Below the pieces are notes generated by a model, which saw only the letters and a list, made by a program, of their open reading frames with translations, ran no database searches and was not told the origin of the DNA. The translations under genes were made by a program, and so were the position numbers. Positions 11,904 to 26,238 of a DNA stretch of 64,000 bases are shown one piece after another. Numbering within the stretch: the stretch's first letter is position 1; each line of letters starts with the position of its first letter. This stretch comes from Lophius americanus (Eukaryota > Chordata > Actinopteri > Lophiiformes > Lophiidae), in assembly GCA_037951165.1 (NCBI GenBank), contig JBBDHG010000132.1, positions 472,001 through 536,000 on the forward strand, in the 5' to 3' direction.

Positions 11904-13125
11904 AAACCACCAAACAAATCCCACCTCTCTGGTTTCATGAGAGCGCGTTATCCTCCTGTGTTTACGTAGCTTTGCTCTCAATCTCCCACGACATGTCTCA
12001 TCATTAGAAGTTTATGCCATGAGAGATATTCCATGTCCATGCATAAACCATCAAATAGCTTGTCTTATATAAGACGGCTTGAAGATGATTGCCTCCCACA
12101 GCTCATCTCTGGGAGCAGGAATATAGGAGCTCAGAGGTGCTTGAGCCCACACCAACATGCTTCTGAAGGCATCTTGAGCGCATTCCTCTCCGGCTGCACG
12201 CAACAACAACAACATAGTGATGTACACGGCCCACATAACAGCCTCCATAACGCGAAAGCATCAACATTATATGGCCTGAGCAGCAGGCTAACAAATGCTC
12301 TCCCCTTACGTCAACACAAACGAGGATATTAAATGTCAGGGGGGGGGGATGGCGTGCGTGGAGCTCAGGGGGAGAGCGCCGCGGTGGTTTTTCATTTACA
12401 GGGAATATGGGAGATCTCTACGTGGAGGGAAGCTCAGAGGGACGCCTGGCAGCGGGTCAAACCCTGAGAGGAGTCACATGCAAGATCGTATTTAGTTATT
12501 AGAGTTTGTTGGAAATACAAAAAATTGATGATGAAAGCAGGAGTCTCCTCTGAGTATTTGAGATAAGTATTCATGTCTAAGAGAAAGTGTTTGCATAAAA
12601 ACAGACTTAGCAGCCACATGCACAGGCCTCAATAGAGAAAATGCAGAAATTCCCTTGTCATCATTTATAGAAGTGTTTTTTTCATGCATGGCATGTACAT
12701 TTAAGGCTTTACTGAAGTAAAAAGTATTAATATATCACAGTGAATATTCTCCACTACAAGTAAAACACCTGCATTAAAAACCTTACTTCAGAGAAAGTGT
12801 TTAAAAGAAACCCAAATGTATCATTTTTGATAGAAACCTTTAAATTATCTGTGATATTTTTTTCCCTTCAAAGTCCTGATGTTTACAACCAGATAACTGC
12901 AGTTCACAGGAAATCCACCAGGGGGCAGAAGGAACCGGAAGACCGTATATTTAGACTTCCACATGTAACTTTTTATTACTATTTTCGTTAATTTTGATAA
13001 AGTTACAGTAAGAAAAAAGTTTTAAGTTATTACTCAATTTATCAGGTTAAATATTTGATAGATTCTTGCAATGTATATTCAATTACAGTGAGTAAAACTG
13101 TGTAAATATGTGTGTATCAACTTAT

Positions 13126-13127
<2 letters not shown>

Positions 13128-13160
<33 letters not shown>
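13128..13160 (+). repeat. (ATT)n microsatellite
   Basis: Eleven ATT units. Confidence 0.9.
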
Positions 13161-14669
13161 GATACATCAGGCTTTTATGAATATTTTTCTGAAAATTGTC
13201 CAAATTGTTATTGAATTTCATGCATTATGCATTCCATGGAACAAAATACTCTATTTACTGTTGAAATTAAGCAACTTTAGGTTGGTAAGTCAAAGATATG
13301 TGTATATATTTAGAGAATTGTAGCCTATATTGCCTTTTCTATGTGCAACCGGGTGTAAGATGATCAAGTATGGATTTTCTTGCTAATAATTGTCTTTTTT
13401 ACATTGATTTTAACTAAAACTGACAGAGGAAAAAAATAAAATATCATATATTTTTTATGTGTAGTTTTACACGGCAAAAAAGTAGAGAAAAATAATTTAT
13501 TTAATGTAAAAATGTACCTTTCCCACTTTATTGTAGATTTAATCTTATAAATTCAGGGTTTTCAGTTTAATGGCTTAAAAATTTGGACTTTTTTATGTTT
13601 TTGTTGGTCTTAAAAAAAGCAATGTGGACCGTATAATGTTATAAAAACTTGACATAGCAATTATGATACAAAAAAAAATGAAAGCACAGTTCAAATATAA
13701 ACCCCAGTTTTACAAAATGGGAATTCACTGTCAATTTTTCTGGCTTTAGTATCAAAGAAAAGTTCTCCCTCCCAGTAATTTACTGTTATATTGCTGCAGC
13801 ATTCATCTGTCAGCCTTTATTACTGCTAAAGGTGTTTAAGAATGAGGTAATCTGACTACTTTATGATGTTTAGACTATTTTACATGATTACCTGTTTATA
13901 GCTTCACTATCCTGTGAGAAACATGCGTTACCAAAAGGCCTGTATTCAGCTTTGTGACGTTTTTTATGAGATCCCACAGTGAATGAAAAAGTCATTTAAA
14001 AAGTAACTAGTAACTAAATCTGTCAGACAAATGCAGTAAAGTGGAAAGTGAAAAGTAGTACAGTAGAATTATAAAGTAGCATAAAATCAAAATACTCAAC
14101 CTAAGCATCAAATGTTTGCTTAGTTACAATCCACCATTGGATTTTACAATAATCTGATATTTTCTTCTTCTTCTTGATATCAAATGTTAAATATTATTTA
14201 TTTAATGATTGAGTAAAAGAGATGGCCGATTAAACTTCCTACAGCTGATTACGCTACTGACTCTGTAAATTAACTATGATGTGAAGCAGCAGACAAGCTT
14301 TGGTGTGTTTTTATATACAGGACACCAGGACACCAAAATACAAACTACAGTAAACGCAGCAGCTGGATTCAATGGAGCGGTGGCGCCCTCTGCTGGTTAC
14401 CTCTCACACTGCAGCACACAGAAAACAGCATGGCGGCATTTAAAACAAAAGTCCAGTAGTTGTTTAGTAAACCTCACAAAAAACATACAGTTATACTCAA
14501 AAGAGTTAAAAGGGTAGAACAGTACTTTTTGTTTTGTTTTGTTCATAGAGAGATGTTGATTTCACCTCTGAATGTTTTCTCTGCACATAATTTTTTTATG
14601 AAATTGTGAACTGACATCGCTCCATTGGTTTTAAATCTTTGCCGTTATTAACAGAAAAAGATATATATG

Positions 14670-15000
14670 TGTGAACAGTGAGAGTATATCCCCGAAAACT
14701 CCCCAAACCCCTGCATAGTAAAAGAAACCCCCTTTTGAAGTTGATGTTGAAAAAAGTGTTTTTTGTAAAAAAAAAGAAAATTTAAAAAATGAAGCTCCCC
14801 CTAGAGAGTAAAATGTGGATGATCATTGTAGTTTGATATATACAGGATTGATATCTTCGAGGGAATTCTGATGCCCAAATTTGGACTAAATCGGACTAAT
14901 GGTTGAGCCATTTTGGTTTGAAAACTTTTGGAGATCAAGCTCCCCTAGTGGCAGAAATATGCAACTGACATTTCCCAAAATCAACATTTTTGACTTCTGT
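14670..15000 (+). repeat. Unclassified dispersed repeat, copy 4 (forward)
   Basis: Starts with TATATCCCCGAAAACTCCCC and ends with CAACTGACATTTCCCAAAAT. In between are AGCTCCCCCTAGAGAGTAAA and TTGGACTAAATCGGACTAAT. The opening CCCCGAAAA block is shared with the copies at 36545, 37315 and 42635. Confidence 0.7.
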
Positions 15001-15819
15001 TGATTACTGTTAGTTACTTGGATAAATTCTTATTTATTCATTGTTTGCATAATCTTAACTTTTCTTCTGGTTAATTTACCTCTTTTATGGACCCATAAAT
15101 TTTTAGCTTTTTATTTGTGTTATCTTTTTCTTGTTTTGTGAAAAAAGGAAAACCCCTTTCGGTATCTGAGGGGTAATCCTCCTCCTCGTGGGTTGGCTCA
15201 ACCTCTATGATGATGTCATCTTGCAAAATGACATCCCGCTCCACTCTGTGAAGAATGTTCACTTTTCTCGTCGCACTGGTTCACTCAAACAACACTGACT
15301 TACAGTACGGTTCAGGACGCCCATAGCATTCTGGAACTGTGATGTCTTCCACCTCCAAAAACATGGCGCCCACACCCTGTAGAGCAGCATGGCCGCTAAG
15401 AGTTCCTAATGCCTCAGATGATGGTTTATTTTGGGTCTCTGCGGCTGTGACCAGTCAGAACCTGTTTCTGGACTGCAGCAGGTGGCTATGTCGAACTTGA
15501 TTCTGAGTCTTTACACGTGGTCAAGCAGCGCACAAGGCCGCCTGTCCTCGCTCATCTCGCCAAATAACGCTGGCGCAGACTCACTGTTGTGGAATGGCAA
15601 GCTTTCAAAGCCTGGCGACTTTCCCTGGTGGATAACCCCGCCTCCAGCGGCTCGCCTTCTGCATCAGGTCGGTCCTCTGATGCTGCGGTCTCCAAAACAC
15701 AAAGAATGGAAAAGTGCCAGTGTAACAATAGAGACTAAGTTTGATCCAGCAGTGACACATCGGGCTCAAGAATCTTAAGACACTGATCAGGAATGTTTGC
15801 TTGACATGTGACACATTCA

Positions 15820-17020
15820 AAGGATTGGTGTCAAGTTTTTGATTTCCTTCTTCCTCTTTCAGTTGTTCCCCTCTGGGGTCACTGCAGTGGATCATCTGTC
15901 TACATTTTAATTTGTTCTCTGCATCTTCCTCTGTCACACCAACCAGCTGCATGTCCTCACCCATCACATCCAGAAACATCCTCTTTGGTCTTCCCCTTCT
16001 TCTCCTGTCTGCAGCTCCATCTCCAGCATCCTTCTACCAGTAGATCCACTATCCCTCCTCTCCACGGGTCAGAACCATCTCAATCTGTCCTCTCTGACTT
16101 TGTCTCCAGGACGTCTAACCTTGACTGTCCCTCTGATGTCGTCCTTTCTAATCCTGTCCATCCTCCTCACTCCCAGAGAACATCAGAACATCTTCAGCTC
16201 TGCCTCCTGTCTTCTGTTCAGAACCACCATCTCTAAACCATCACGGATAACTATTGACACTCTTCTCCACCCACTCCACCCTGCTTGCACTGGCCTTTTC
16301 ACAACTTTTCCACGCCACCTTTACTCCTCCAGCATCACCATTCCATTTCATTCACACTCATGTATTCTTTCTCGCTGCCACTGACCTTCATTCCTCTTTT
16401 CTCCATTAGATATCTGCACCTCTCCAGGTTTTCCTCCACCCGCTGCCGGTTCTCACTACAGATCATAAGGTCATCCACCGACATCATAGTCCGCAGAGAC
16501 CCTTACCTGACCTCATCTGTCAGCCTGCCCATCACCAAAGCAAACAAGAAGGGGCTCGGAGCCGATCCTTGATGCGGTCCCACCTCTGCCTTGAACCCAT
16601 CCTTCATTCCAACTGCCCAACTCACCTTCTGCTCTCATTCATATCCTGTACCACTCTGACATACTTCTCTGTCACTTCACGCTTCCACATACCCACAATT
16701 CCTCCCTCGCCACTGTCGTACGCTTCCTCTAAATCCTCTCTCTGAAACACCGCCTGACCTTCTCGATACTTCTCCATCAGCCCTTTCAAAGCTAACATCT
16801 CATCTGTAGTGCTCTTTCTTGGCACGAAACAAAACTGCTGCTCACAAATTGTCCCCTATTTTCTTAACCTAGCTTCCGCCACTCTTTCCAAAATCTTCAC
16901 GGCTCTTCAGCCTCAAATTGAAACCTCTGCAGCTGCTGCCGCTCTGAACGTCACCCTTGTTCTTGAAAACAGGCACCCGCACACTTCCCTTCCATTCCTC
17001 CGAGATCTTCTCTTTCTCCA
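15820..17020 (-). mobile_element. RTE-like LINE fragment, reverse transcriptase, 5'-truncated and broken
   Basis: The minus-strand frame 16825-16622 reads PRKSTTDEMLALKGLMEKYR, then DLEEAYD and TEKYVRVVQDM, which are RT motifs of RTE-type LINEs common in fish. Further degraded RT sequence extends to about 15820. Frameshifts and stops make it inactive. Confidence 0.7.
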
Positions 17021-17104
17021 GGTTTGCATACTGCAGAGGAGCATTTACATTTTTCTTTGGCTCAGGAGAGCGCAGTCATCCGTTGCCCTCAGGCTGATGT
17101 CATA

Positions 17105-18790
17105 ACGAGTCCATTAGGAGAACAAATGTCGCCGCCAAATCTTTTATCCCCTCTATTAGTCTGCGGAGGACAGACGGCACTAATACCATACTATACTTTT
17201 GTTTAATGTGTCTAGTCCCTCCTACTTTCCATCTGTTTCCTCTTGACATTCATCTCTGCCTGGTTGGCATTGAAGTGGAACGTCTAGACTGGGAGAGCTA
17301 GAAAAGTTGTTTAAGTCTGAAACTTTCAGGAGTTGCTAGTTCGATAGCCAGTGTCTGCAGCTTGTGCGTCTTTGTGCAAGATACCAAACCCCAATGGTTG
17401 TTCCATCAGTGTGGGAACGTTTATCACGCCTGATGAGCAGGTTGCAGCATGCATAGTAGCTCGCTTTGATATAAGCTTGTTGTGCAGCACCCTGAGGGGC
17501 CGGCCAGGCTGCAAAGACCCCATGTGAGGATGCAACAACTGTTTATCTATTGCAGGGCTGCAGAGATGCCGCGCACAACCAGTTTAAAAACAAATATTCA
17601 TGCTCAGATTCCTGGCTGTGGGCGGTATCGAGTTGTAGCACTCAGAAGAAAGTCACTCAGAAAGAGGCAGAAGATGCAAACTCCACCCTCCTCCACCCTC
17701 CAAAGAGAAAAACAAGAGTTCACCTTCACTTTGTTAAAAAGCAACGTACTTTCTGGGTTTGAAGAGTTTCCATAGAAACCGTCGACACAAAATAAAGACC
17801 TGACGCCACAGCTGGCGGCACATTACGGAAAACTGCACCAAACACGACGACTTGAGTTTGCATTAGTCGTTTCCTGTCACACAACCACCTGAACCGTTGA
17901 GACGTCTTTGACTGTAAAATGGTCATGATTAACATCTCCACTGAGTTGCTATGGTAACGCAGCGGCGTGAAAGAACCCGTTTACCCATAGATGTAAGAAA
18001 CCAGGTTTCATCCATTCATTTATTGACATTTTCATTCTTTTATTTTAAGAAATTATATTATTATTACAATATTCATTAAATTAAGACCTTTCAAATCCGG
18101 ACCCTCCTCTAAACACATATTTACAATTTCACAGTGAATGTTGGTACATTTGGTTCTTTAATGTCAAGAAAGGAAGCAAAAAATAAAATAAAAACCCTGT
18201 TAATGGTAACATCCTCAAGTGAACTTTTAAAAGAAAAAGAAAAGTTATAACAAAAGGTTAATGTGATTAAGGCAAGTAATGGACAATTATCGCCACGTCC
18301 CCAAAATGAAATCTGGGTTGTAAAATCTGCTTCCATTTATGACAGTGTAATTACAACATCATAGCTAAATCCACTGCGCTCAGAAATACAGTGAGATAAT
18401 AATCCAATAATCAAAGAAGTTTCCCTCATAAATGGTGAATCATACAGACTTACTCAAACTGCAACGCCCTAGTAAACATCTACCCTTAAGAAGTGAGTAA
18501 AATGAGATGCAAAAAATGTCTTTGTCTATACTCGTCATCTTTAATCCAAATTATTCCCAAAAATATAACAATAATTCAAGTAAAAAAATAAAAAATAAAT
18601 AAAGATTACGTGACTTCCTCTGTTTGAGTGGTGAACAGTGACTTCCTGTTTCACTGGGGTATAAATATGAGGTGACACAGGCCTGATTCTCTCTCATTTT
18701 CTTCACGGTGGGAAAGACAAGAGAAAACAGAAATGAGGAGCAAAGAGAAGTTGTAGAGCCGAACAAATCTAAGATGTCTGGCATCACCAG
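17105..18790. other. Gene-free stretch between LINE debris and a Tc1 fragment
   Basis: No recognisable frame or structure. The reading frames at 17326-17775 have no splice sites or family resemblance. Confidence 0.45.
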
Positions 18791-18799
18791 AAAGGAAGG

Positions 18800-19240
18800 C
18801 ATAAAGAACAGTCCCTCATACCCATGGTGAAGTCAGGTCCTGGACATCTTGTTAAAAGACATGGTTCCATGGACTCCATCAAACACCAGCAGATACTGGA
18901 TGAAAACCTAAAAGTCTGTCAGGAACCTTAAAGTGGGTCGTGGTCGGACCTTCCACCAGGACAATGTTCTGAACTTCACCTCAACATCAACCCAAGAATG
19001 GTTCAGAGATCACAGAATAAAGGTTCTGCTGTGGTCATCCCAGTCACCTGACCTAAACCCCACAGAAAACTGGCAAAAGGGGGCGGGGCAAACCATGAAA
19101 TAGAGGGTGCTGATAGACTTTTGTGAATAATTTGGATTAAAGATGACGGGTGTAGACAATGAAGACATTTTCCAGCATCTCATTTGACATGTTTCTTTTT
19201 TGTTTAATGGGCACCAATAATACTGGAGGGCTCGGTACGT
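18800..19240 (+). mobile_element. Tc1/mariner-like transposon fragment downstream of fam3c
   Basis: Carries the catalytic-domain end of a Tc1 transposase: CAGGACAATG (QDN), then CCCAAGAATGGTTCAGAGAT and CAGTCACCTGACCTAAACCC (SPDLNP). A tail follows with AATAATACTGGAGG. Frames are broken. Confidence 0.65.
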
Positions 19241-19471
19241 AATTGCATCCAGAAGGAAGGAGTGTTAGAAGGTCATGTTCAAGTTCCTGCTCAGGGCTGA
19301 CTGAACATTCATTCCAGCTCCTCTTTTCCTGACGATGCGATCCGTGGAGATTATTTTCTGGTGGGTGAATGTGAATTAAAGGCTTTCCGGTTGAGTGCAG
19401 TGAAACAAAGTCTCAGTCGAGGAAGACAGGGCGGAGCAGAAATGGGTCGACGATGGGATGTGGAGTTCGGA

Positions 19472-22400
19472 TCAGTCCTGCCTCTGAGGCACGCAGCCTT
19501 CCATCTCCAACACTTCAGGCCATCCCTCAAACTTGTTGGTTTCTGCGTTGTTCTTTATGTGCTGGAGGAGGAAAACACAAGGCCGATACGTCAGTTTGGT
19601 CTTTATGCTACAATAAATGCCGACTGGGCAGCCGTGTGAACGGAGACGCAGTGAAAAAAAACGGCGCCGGAGTGTTTAGTGTTCTGATAAGAGCACGGCG
19701 TGAACAAAAAACAATGAAAGCTACATATCTGAGCGATTAGGGAAAGGTTAGTCAAGGCCTGTGTGTAAGAACATACGCAGTGGAGCTCAAAAACGATAAT
19801 ATCCTGAAAAAGTTTAATCATCTCCAACAGTTATTTGCAAAAGTGAACATTTGATTTGGACTTTGAGCAAATGGAATTAAAAACATCATAATCAGCGCGT
19901 CTCTCGGGTTAGTTCATTGCACCAAACCACAATCGTAGCGAAGACCGCTGACCTTACAGTTGTCCAGAAGACAATCACGGACCCCCTGAAGAGGGAGGGT
20001 CATCTACAGAAGGTCTCTGCTGGACCCCCTGAAGAAGGAGGGTCATCTACAGAAGGTCTCTGCTGGACCCCCTGAAGAAGGAGGGTCATCTACAGAAGGT
20101 CTCTGCTGGACCCCCTGAAGAAGGAGGGTCATCTACAGAAGGTCTCTGCTGGACCCCCTGAAGAAGGAGGGTCATCTACAGAAGGTCTCTGCTGGACCCC
20201 CTGAAGAAGGAGGGTCATCTACAGAAGGTCTCTGCCGAAAAGGCTGTATGGAAACAAATCCATGGAATGTTGACTGGAACAAGCAGCGGGGATGACGGCA
20301 GCCCTGAGAGCATTGTCCAGGAAACATGGATTGAAGAACTTGGAAGAGATTCACAAGGAGTGGACTGAGGCGGGTGTCAGGAAAGGAGCGAAGCAGAGAC
20401 ACCGCCCAAAGCTTCTTACCTGGGTTAAGGGAAAAAAGTACTGGACTGGTGCCCAGTGGTCCAAGGTCTTCTTTTCAGACGACAGTCTGTTTTATCTTGT
20501 CCAAAGTCAACACAGCCGTCTGCCAGGAGATTCTTGAGCACTTCGTGCTTCCATCTGCTGACAAGCTCTATGGAGGTGACCATTTTTTTTTTCCAGCAGG
20601 ACTGACCACATGTCCACTTTAACATCCGAACAGTTTGAAATTCTGACCCAACCCCAGCCTTACCAGTCCAAAAATATGACCAGACTTTCATATTGAGCAA
20701 AAATATATATATATATCCTCAATTTGAACAGTTTGTCAGAAAAACTGTGTTTTTGTTGTAATATAGCTCCCCCTAGTGGGTAAAATATGAAGTACTAGAG
20801 TAAAATATGATGCATACAAGAGCACACCAAATCTGGACTTGATGGAACCGACGGTTGAGAGATCATGGCCCGAAAGGTTTTAGAGATAAAGCTCCCCCTA
20901 GTATAGAAATATACAACCAACCTTTCCCAAAATCAATCCAACTCTTCCTCGCACTAAGGTGCTGCATGTTCCAGAGACGCAGTCGTTACATAGAGTAGAG
21001 GGATATAGTTCTATTGTAAGCTAAAGATGTCGCAGCGATACAACGGAAGTGTGGCAGACAGAGGAATTCTCCAGCGACGACCACCAGATTCCTGAAGAGG
21101 CGAATAAAAAGTCTTCCGGCACCGACCGCTCCGCCCGTTACCAGCTGAAGGAATCCACATCCAAACTGCAATATTTGCACCACTGAAACAAAACCAGATT
21201 TTTCCGGCGAATGGATGAGCGGTATGAGGAGGAGAGCGGTATGAGGAGGAGGAGGAGGAGGAGGAATGATGCATAGGCTATGAAAATCACCCCACACACA
21301 AGGGAAGCATGGCTGGAGGACGGGGAATAAACTTAGCTCCTTACTAGTCTGCTCTACCACCCAAAGTTCTCCACGGCTTTGCTTCCTCAGGTGCCGGACA
21401 CCTGCAGCCCGACACGGACTCCATCAAGTCAGGAAATCCTAGAAGATAACATCAGGCCATCTGTGAGGAAGCTGCAGCTTAGGAGTCACCAGACATTCCA
21501 AAGGTGCGGTGTCAGAAGAAGTCCTGGAACGTTCTAGGTTGGCCGTCACAGCAACCCGACTGAATCCAACAGAAGATCTCTGGTGGGATTAGAAGCTTAC
21601 AGCACAGGAACCCAGGAGTGTAACAGAACTGGAGCGCTTCACGCAAGAGGAGTGGGCTAAGATTCCTCAGTCTGGATATGTATCCCACCTTCAGCCGGTC
21701 ATAGTTAGAGGGTACAAAGTACTTGAGATGTTTATCATTATGGGACTGAATAACTTTGAAAGTCAGGGAATTTATGGAAAACGGGTGAGTCGTATAACTT
21801 AACTTGTTTTTATCTGGTTACTAAATAAAGCTAAAGTAAAGCCTTTCTGCCCAGAGCTGGAGACACTGAATGAGCCTGAAAGCATCTTTTATTTAGCAGG
21901 ACCGTCAGAAAAAACACTTGATTTAAAAGGATTGCATCTCTTTAATCCAATTACTGTTGAAAAAGGGATATTTTACTCTTAGAGTAATGTACTTGGATTT
22001 ACTGGCGTTATATTATGTTCCTGTAATTATAAATACTGGATGTAAAGATGGAGTCGGTGTGTTGTATTACCTGCTCAAATGGACTCTTTGTTTTGATGCC
22101 CTTCCCGCCGACAAAGATCCAGTTATCCCTAAAGCCCAAAGTGGTGATTGCCGTACTGCCCAGATCAGAGATGAGAGTCCTGGCTTCATCCGTGAGTCTG
22201 CAGAACAAAGGAGACGGCTGTGGTGGCGTGTTCTGAGTAAAAAGGGGGATATCGTGGGGGAAAAGTCCCTACTTTGTTGAGGGGTCGTCGAATGAGGCCA
22301 TCATCACCACCGTCCCGTCCTCGATCTCTTTCAGAAATTTAATCAAGGGAACCACATCTGCACAGCATCGCAACACGGTTAACACGAGATCTACTTTTGA

Positions 22401-25400
22401 ACAACCTCCACAGACGTGTGCTGACTGGGACGTACTCACCTCCTGACCACATATCAAAAGAGTCTATCTTGATGAGCTCGCCCGTTCTCCCTGTGGGGTG
22501 AGAAAGGACCGATTCATTTCTATTTTCTTCACTATTCGCTAGTTTTTAGCCACTTAAACATCGTTGATTACAGGTAGTGGTTTGGGGATAGTTGACCCCC
22601 CCCCGATTGGCAGCTTCGGTGGAACACAGCCGCAGCATTATATCACAACCACCTGTGGCCTATTTTTGAGCAAATACAGAAATTGGTGAGATGACGTTAC
22701 CGTTGATCAGCGCGATGTTGATTCCTCTTCCTACATTGTTCTTCACGCTGCTCATGAGTCTGAAACAGAGAAAAGGGCGGGGGCGATGAGAGAAAAGGCC
22801 GTAGGGAGATATCTGAATGTTCATCGTGTGCTTTTGTGAAAAGTCACGTCTGTTTATTCTGTAGATTACGGCTCCTGTTCAAAACCTACCGACAACCGGC
22901 AGCTACCGCCAATCAGAATCCATTTTCTTAATGTTTTTGTTTTTTTATCACTACCAGAGCTGAAGGTTTGCTGCTATTTAATGCATCCAGCTCCTGAACA
23001 GGCTTTAAGTTCACGTCTCCACCCTTATTAAACATTATGCAAGGAATGAAAACAATAACTCAGCTTTAGGTGAATTCAGCGGCTGGACATCACTTTGAGC
23101 TTGATTTAAAACTCAGATTCTAAATATCTACTGTAGGAGCGCTACAGATGAGATGTTTGCGTTGAGAGTGCTGATGAAGAAGTACTGAGAAGGTCAGCAG
23201 GAGTGGCATTGTGTCTTTATGGATTTCTGCAGTAGGACTAACGGATGTGTTCAAAGTGGCGGTGGGACTGCACCAAGAATTAGCTTTGAGCCCCTTCCTG
23301 TTTCTCTTTGTGAAGGACAGGCTGAAAAATGTCGGGCTCTCTGGTTCTGTATGGATTAAAAACAAAATGTGTCCAAGCGACGTATGACTTTGTTACTAAA
23401 TGGTAAATGGTAGTGCGCTAAAGGCTAATTTAATTCTCCACTCAAAGGAGAATAAGGGCGACCAGATTCAAGATTCAAGACGACTTATTGTCATTCAGCC
23501 TGTTTCCTCATGAACAAACGCAATTCAATCCACCGGATCGCTATTTAAGCAAGAATAAGTTAAAGGATTACGGCAGTCAAATGTCAGAAAGTGGAAAATG
23601 ACTTGGGAGTAGCGGAAAAATATGGAATTTTTCTCACGCCAAACGTTTTTTGTTTTTTTACTGATGACAGATAACTGCGCCCAGACGATGATGTAAATAT
23701 TGTGACAGCCTGGGATTAAAGAACAAGTTGAGCAAGAGTGAAGGAGATGTAAATGAAGTAACAGGTCTTTTTAGTGTGGAGATAAGTGATCAAATAGAGA
23801 TTGGACCAGCCCTCCAGTTCAAACATTCAATATCATCTCATAGACGTTTTGGGCTCGACCCACTTCTGAACCATATAAAATCCACCAGTTCTACAATTAG
23901 AACAAACAAATTAGCCGTAATTGTAATGGACCCAAAGCAGCACAAGACCTCCCAGAACTGGGTGTACTGGGTGTACTGGTTACAGTGGGATATAATTATC
24001 CAATTGGTTTCAAGGATTATCCAGAAAATACGCACGTTTTTAATTATCATTAATGTATGGAAGTCCTTTTTTTTAAGTGAAATTCAGCATCAAAGAAATA
24101 TTTCTCTGAGACGTTTGGGATCCTGCATGTACGGACCTTTCCTCCATTTGTGTATCCGTGTTCAGAAACATAAACAGAAGAACTTCTCTATGTGCAGGTA
24201 GGGAGCAATCTTGTCTTCACACAAGTTAATGGGGGACGTAGTCGTTTCTACCATTTCTGCCAGAGTGGAAATAAAATGGTTCCAGTTTAGCTTATCTATG
24301 GTGATGCACGGCCGTGTATTTACACTCGGGTTCGGCTCTGATAACCATCTCCCGGTGCGAGTCTTTGGACACTCATCCAGCAGTACATTCAAGAAATATT
24401 TGTGCCACACCTTCTGCTTTAATGAAGAGAGGATTTCCACTTTTTAAGGTGTCTAGCAGGGCATTCCATGATTTCATTTCACAGCTGGGAAATTCCGGTT
24501 TTGTGGCACGTTGGCGGCAAAAAACGGGAGGAAGCCATCAAAGAGGGATTCTAACGAGTCTCACTAAAAAATCTTATCGAATATTTCCAACCAACATTTT
24601 GTAAGAGAGTCCCTGCTCTAACATGAAAATGGGCCTCAGCCTATTTTCCGCTCGCATCAACCTCAAAAAGTAGAAAATTAACTCAACCTCATATTTATAC
24701 CTCAGTAAAACAAGAAGACATTTTTCACCACACGGGATTTCTTGGGGTGTCAATAATTGTGGCGCACGAGTTTTAGAGAAAAATACCTGTTTTATGTTGA
24801 GAACGAAATGTGGGTGTTTTTTTTTATTTTTTTTATTTTGTTACTTGAATAAAAGGTTAGATGTTTGTAAATAATTTGAACTAAACATCATGAGTACAGA
24901 CAATAATCCTGGAGGGCACCGTCTTTAACGACATAAAAACACGCTTACATGCTGTTATAGGTATATATAGAGTTACAGCAAATATCCAACATTTACTTAC
25001 CTGTGAACTAAACTATAAAACAATCTTAAAAGCTAATATGAAGTCTGTGTTTCAGGAAGTTTAGACACTTACAACTTGTCCTCCACGCAGATTCTGGGCC
25101 CAACCACCGTGGCTGCTCCACTCGCCATCTTGAAAGCAAAGTGTCCCAACGGACAAGCCTTAGACAGACCACATTTGTGCCTGACTGGCCTGGTGGCTGT
25201 GAATGATTAACAAATTCAAACTTCCAGTAACATCTGATAATATCTGGTAACAAGCTATCATAGAGAAGCACAAAGTGGACAGTGCACATTAAGTTGAGCA
25301 AACAGTGGAAACACGGTAACGCCTTCAGATTAACTACAAGCAAACTAATTAGTGGTTTGATCATAACTACGTGTTGAACACCTCAATTTCTATAAGGGAT

Positions 25401-26201
25401 ATGTTGACTGTTATATTAAAAATATGTTTTATGAATAAAATAAAAAAAACAAAGTTGAATAACTTTAGCATACTCACCGGTCTCATGAACGGGCAGAGCT
25501 CTGGCTGAAAAGAAAGAAAAACATATACATGTATGAATACGTTAATGGAGATTTTCAGTGGTTACCTACACCCATCAGCCAGAATTAGCGTGACCTTGTC
25601 AGTTTAGAGAAAGCGTAACGACAGAGTGGCTAGGGATGAATTGTTGGATTGAATGAGTAAGTTGGAGGGGGGACTGCATCAAGGACCGGATCTGAGCTCC
25701 TTCTTGTTTGCTGTGGCGATGGACAGGCTGAAAAGAGCAGGAAGGTGGAAGGTGGTTTCTCGGTGGCAGCGAGAAAGATTACATGTGTGTGAATGAAAAG
25801 GGAGGCAGGTGGAACTTTGAGGATGGCGGAGCAGAGGTGGAGAAGGTGCAGGAGTTTAGGACTTGGGGTCAACTGTTCAGAAGAGATTTCAGGCAGGATG
25901 GAAAAAAGTGTCAAAAGTTATCCGTGACAGAAGAACGGCAGCAGGAGTGAAGGGAAAGGTTTCCAAGACGGGAGTGAGGGCAGTTCTGCTCGATGGAGTA
26001 GAGACAGGGGCTCTGACCAAAAGTCAGGAGGCAGAGCTGGAGGTGGCACAGTTGAAGATTTTCAGATGTTCTTTCCATAGTACGTTGGGACAGGAATAGA
26101 AAGGAGAACTTCAGAGGGACAGTCCAGGTTAGAGGGATAGTGGCTCTAGTGGCAAAAGGATGCGGGAGATGGAGCTGCCAGGCAGGAAAAAGGGGGAGAA
26201 G

Positions 26202-26238
<37 letters not shown>

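Larger units (their letters stand above)
11166..14650. other. Gene-free, AT-rich stretch
   Basis: Contains microsatellites at 11599, 11862 and 13128. The short open frames across it are low-complexity or chance. Nothing else seen. Confidence 0.5.
19890..21780 (+). mobile_element. Tc1-like transposon, fragmented, with internal minisatellite and insertion
   Basis: The N-terminal half (about 19890-20640) holds a transposase frame with HGLKNLEEIHKEWTEAG and WSKVFFSDDSLF. The C-terminal end (about 21530-21780) encodes LNPTEDLWWD and SVTELERFTQEEWAKIPQSG. A 43-base minisatellite (19979-20236) interrupts the front. The unclassified repeat (20720-21000) and other sequence (21000-21360) separate the halves. 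Clearly inactive. Confidence 0.65.

Noticed and set aside
15071..15262. Acidic 63-codon minus-strand frame (DVILQDDIIIEVEPTHEEED) behind an acceptor-like TTCACAG
   Set aside because: No matching donor or neighbouring exon, it lies next to dispersed repeats, and I recognise no family. Chance cannot be excluded.
19979..20236. Regular direct repeats reminiscent of a CRISPR array
   Set aside because: Units are contiguous with no unique spacers, the host is a vertebrate, and the sequence is Tc1-derived.
23728..24201. 157-codon plus-strand frame within the fam3c intron 22760-25072
   Set aside because: Antisense to the gene, no motif, and repeat debris lies on both sides.
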